NCBI GenBank assembly: GCA_017458845.1
Contig: JAFSZY010000052.1
Location: 1 to 58,380 of the forward strand
Source: Ruminococcus sp.
GTDB lineage: Bacteria > Bacillota > Clostridia > Oscillospirales > Acutalibacteraceae
Direction: 5' to 3'
Length of the DNA: 58,380 nt
Positions 57,827-58,380 of the stretch are shown one piece after another (position 1 is the first letter of the stretch; each line of letters begins with the position of its first letter). The position numbers and the translations under genes were made by a program. The notes beneath the pieces are model-generated. The model made no database searches. It was not told the DNA's origin and saw only the letters and a list, made by a program, of their open reading frames with translations.

Positions 57827-57967
57827 TGGTGACTCGTGGGGGAAGCAAAAGCTGCGCTTTTGGGAAGCTCGCCTTGGAGCGGCTCACTTCTTTTCGCTAA
57901 AAACAGTTCACTGAACTGTTTTCTTAACGCTCAAACCCTCTCAGGGTTCGATTCCGTGACTCCCTCA
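57827..57967. repeat. Element E3 with tRNA-like inverted ends
   Basis: A 141-bp element like E1 and E2. It begins with the tRNA-Glu 3' end (the first 18 bp match 58010-58027) and closes with gggttcgattccgtgactccctca. The hairpin module aaaacagttc/gaactgtttt followed by cttaac is shared with E2. It holds no gene. Confidence 0.5.
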
Positions 57968-58009
57968 TAAGTCAATATATTGAAAAGGCTTTTTGCCTTT
58001 GTTACCATC

Positions 58010-58084
58010 TGGTGACTCGTGGGGGAATCGAACCCCCGTTGCCGGCGTGAGAGGCCGGAGTCTTAACCGCTTGACCAACGAGCC
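58010..58084 (-). tRNA. tRNA-Glu (CTC)
   Basis: A complete 75-nt tRNA with CCA, acceptor GGCTCGT / ACGAGTC, anticodon CTC in a perfect CCGGC/GCCGG stem, and T-arm GGGTTCGATTCCC. Confidence 0.96.
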
Positions 58085-58135
58085 ATCTTAAAATATATAC
58101 AAGGGCTATCGGTCTTTCCATAGCCCCTGTATCCT

Positions 58136-58211
58136 TGGTGCACCATCAGGGGCTCGAACCCGGGACACCCTGATTAAGAGTCAGGTGCTCTTCCAACTGA
58201 GCTAATGGTGC
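58136..58211 (-). tRNA. tRNA-Lys (CTT)
   Basis: A complete 76-nt tRNA with CCA, acceptor GCACCAT / ATGGTGC, anticodon CTT and T-arm CGGGTTCGAGCCC. A stem (GGGCTAT/ATAGCCC, 58103-58126) lies between it and tRNA-Glu. Confidence 0.96.
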
Positions 58212-58229
58212 ATATCATTGTGCTCACTT

Positions 58230-58258
58230 TTCTTTGCTAGCACTCTGAAAACTGAATA
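58230..58258 (-). other. rRNA operon spacer-like sequence
   Basis: The sequence gcactctgaaaactgaataaa resembles the spacer between 23S and 5S genes of Firmicutes. With the tRNAs and 5S below, it suggests that 23S lies just right of the window. Confidence 0.5.
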
Positions 58259-58299
58259 AAGAATTGGAAAAGGAGAAGTTTAACTTAGAACCAAACAAC

Positions 58300-58333
58300 T
58301 AATTACGCATTGCGAATTGCGCATTGCGAATTG
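58300..58333. repeat. Short tandem repeat, second copy
   Basis: Same gcgaatt/gcgcatt units as at 57788-57820. Confidence 0.7.
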
Positions 58334-58380
58334 ATTTGTCCAGCTTCGTTGCTCTTCGCTGTTCCTGAAATAGCTCCCAC

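Overview
The window looks like chromosomal DNA of a gut Firmicute of the Ruminococcaceae/Oscillospiraceae, probably Ruminococcus-like. The pointers are a type I dockerin on a BspA-like leucine-rich-repeat protein, class C sortases with a pilin, a FeoA-FeoB fusion, strong Gram-positive ribosome binding sites, and a Siphovirus-type prophage with Firmicutes-style genes. The assignment is inference from gene content.

Layout. (1) 0.2-9.8 kb is core-like chromosome, mostly on the minus strand: a HepT/MntA toxin-antitoxin cassette between a truncated and an intact copy of an ABC-ATPase 3' end, a MacB-like ATPase/permease pair, an HtrA protease, a FeoAB iron transporter with its small Cys-rich partner, and (plus strand) an ECF sigma factor with its putative anti-sigma. 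(2) 9.8-10.3 kb has no protein gene. It holds two ~145-bp elements whose ends imitate tRNA 3' ends, and a truncated tRNA-Asn followed by a terminator. (3) 10.5-23.4 kb is a minus-strand surface island: Fn3 protein, a 1904-aa LRR/vWA/CnaB tip adhesin, an LRR-dockerin protein, a CnaB backbone pilin with YPKN and LPLTG motifs, and two class C sortases. Two unknown genes and a 5S rRNA gene follow. (4) 23.66-57.27 kb is a complete tailed prophage in the 3' half of tRNA-Asn, with 48-bp identical attL and attR. From attL it carries AT-rich cargo genes, lysis genes, two paralogous LRR tail proteins, baseplate and tail genes (with a -1 frameshifted tail chaperone), head genes, terminase, HNH, a possible late regulator, an HUH Rep protein, a block of small early genes with a ParB-like protein, a lysogeny switch with four 17-bp operators, a conversion gene and the integrase. 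(5) 57.2-58.4 kb is the distal part of an rRNA operon on the minus strand: tRNA-Lys, tRNA-Glu, 5S rRNA and the intact tRNA-Asn.

How it fits together. The pilus island would build a sortase-assembled fibre: backbone pilin polymerised through YPKN and LPLTG, giant tip adhesin, hairpins after the LRR-dockerin and pilin genes that could set dosage. The prophage regenerates the tRNA-Asn 3' end and brings its own terminator for it. Its lysogeny region has divergent CI and HTH genes, two convergent plus/minus gene pairs with nearly identical expression signals, and a plus-strand promoter-terminator unit that looks like a ~74-nt small RNA gene. It has no recognisable replisome genes, so the HUH protein is the best candidate replication initiator.

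The most promising points are the possible small RNA, the HUH Rep in a tailed prophage, the 47-nt acceptor/T-arm minihelix, the tRNA-end-mimicking elements, the duplicated convergent cassettes, the shared C-terminal module on major capsid and major tail proteins, the three tRNA-Asn 3' copies framing the pilus island, and the AT-rich attL-proximal cargo genes.
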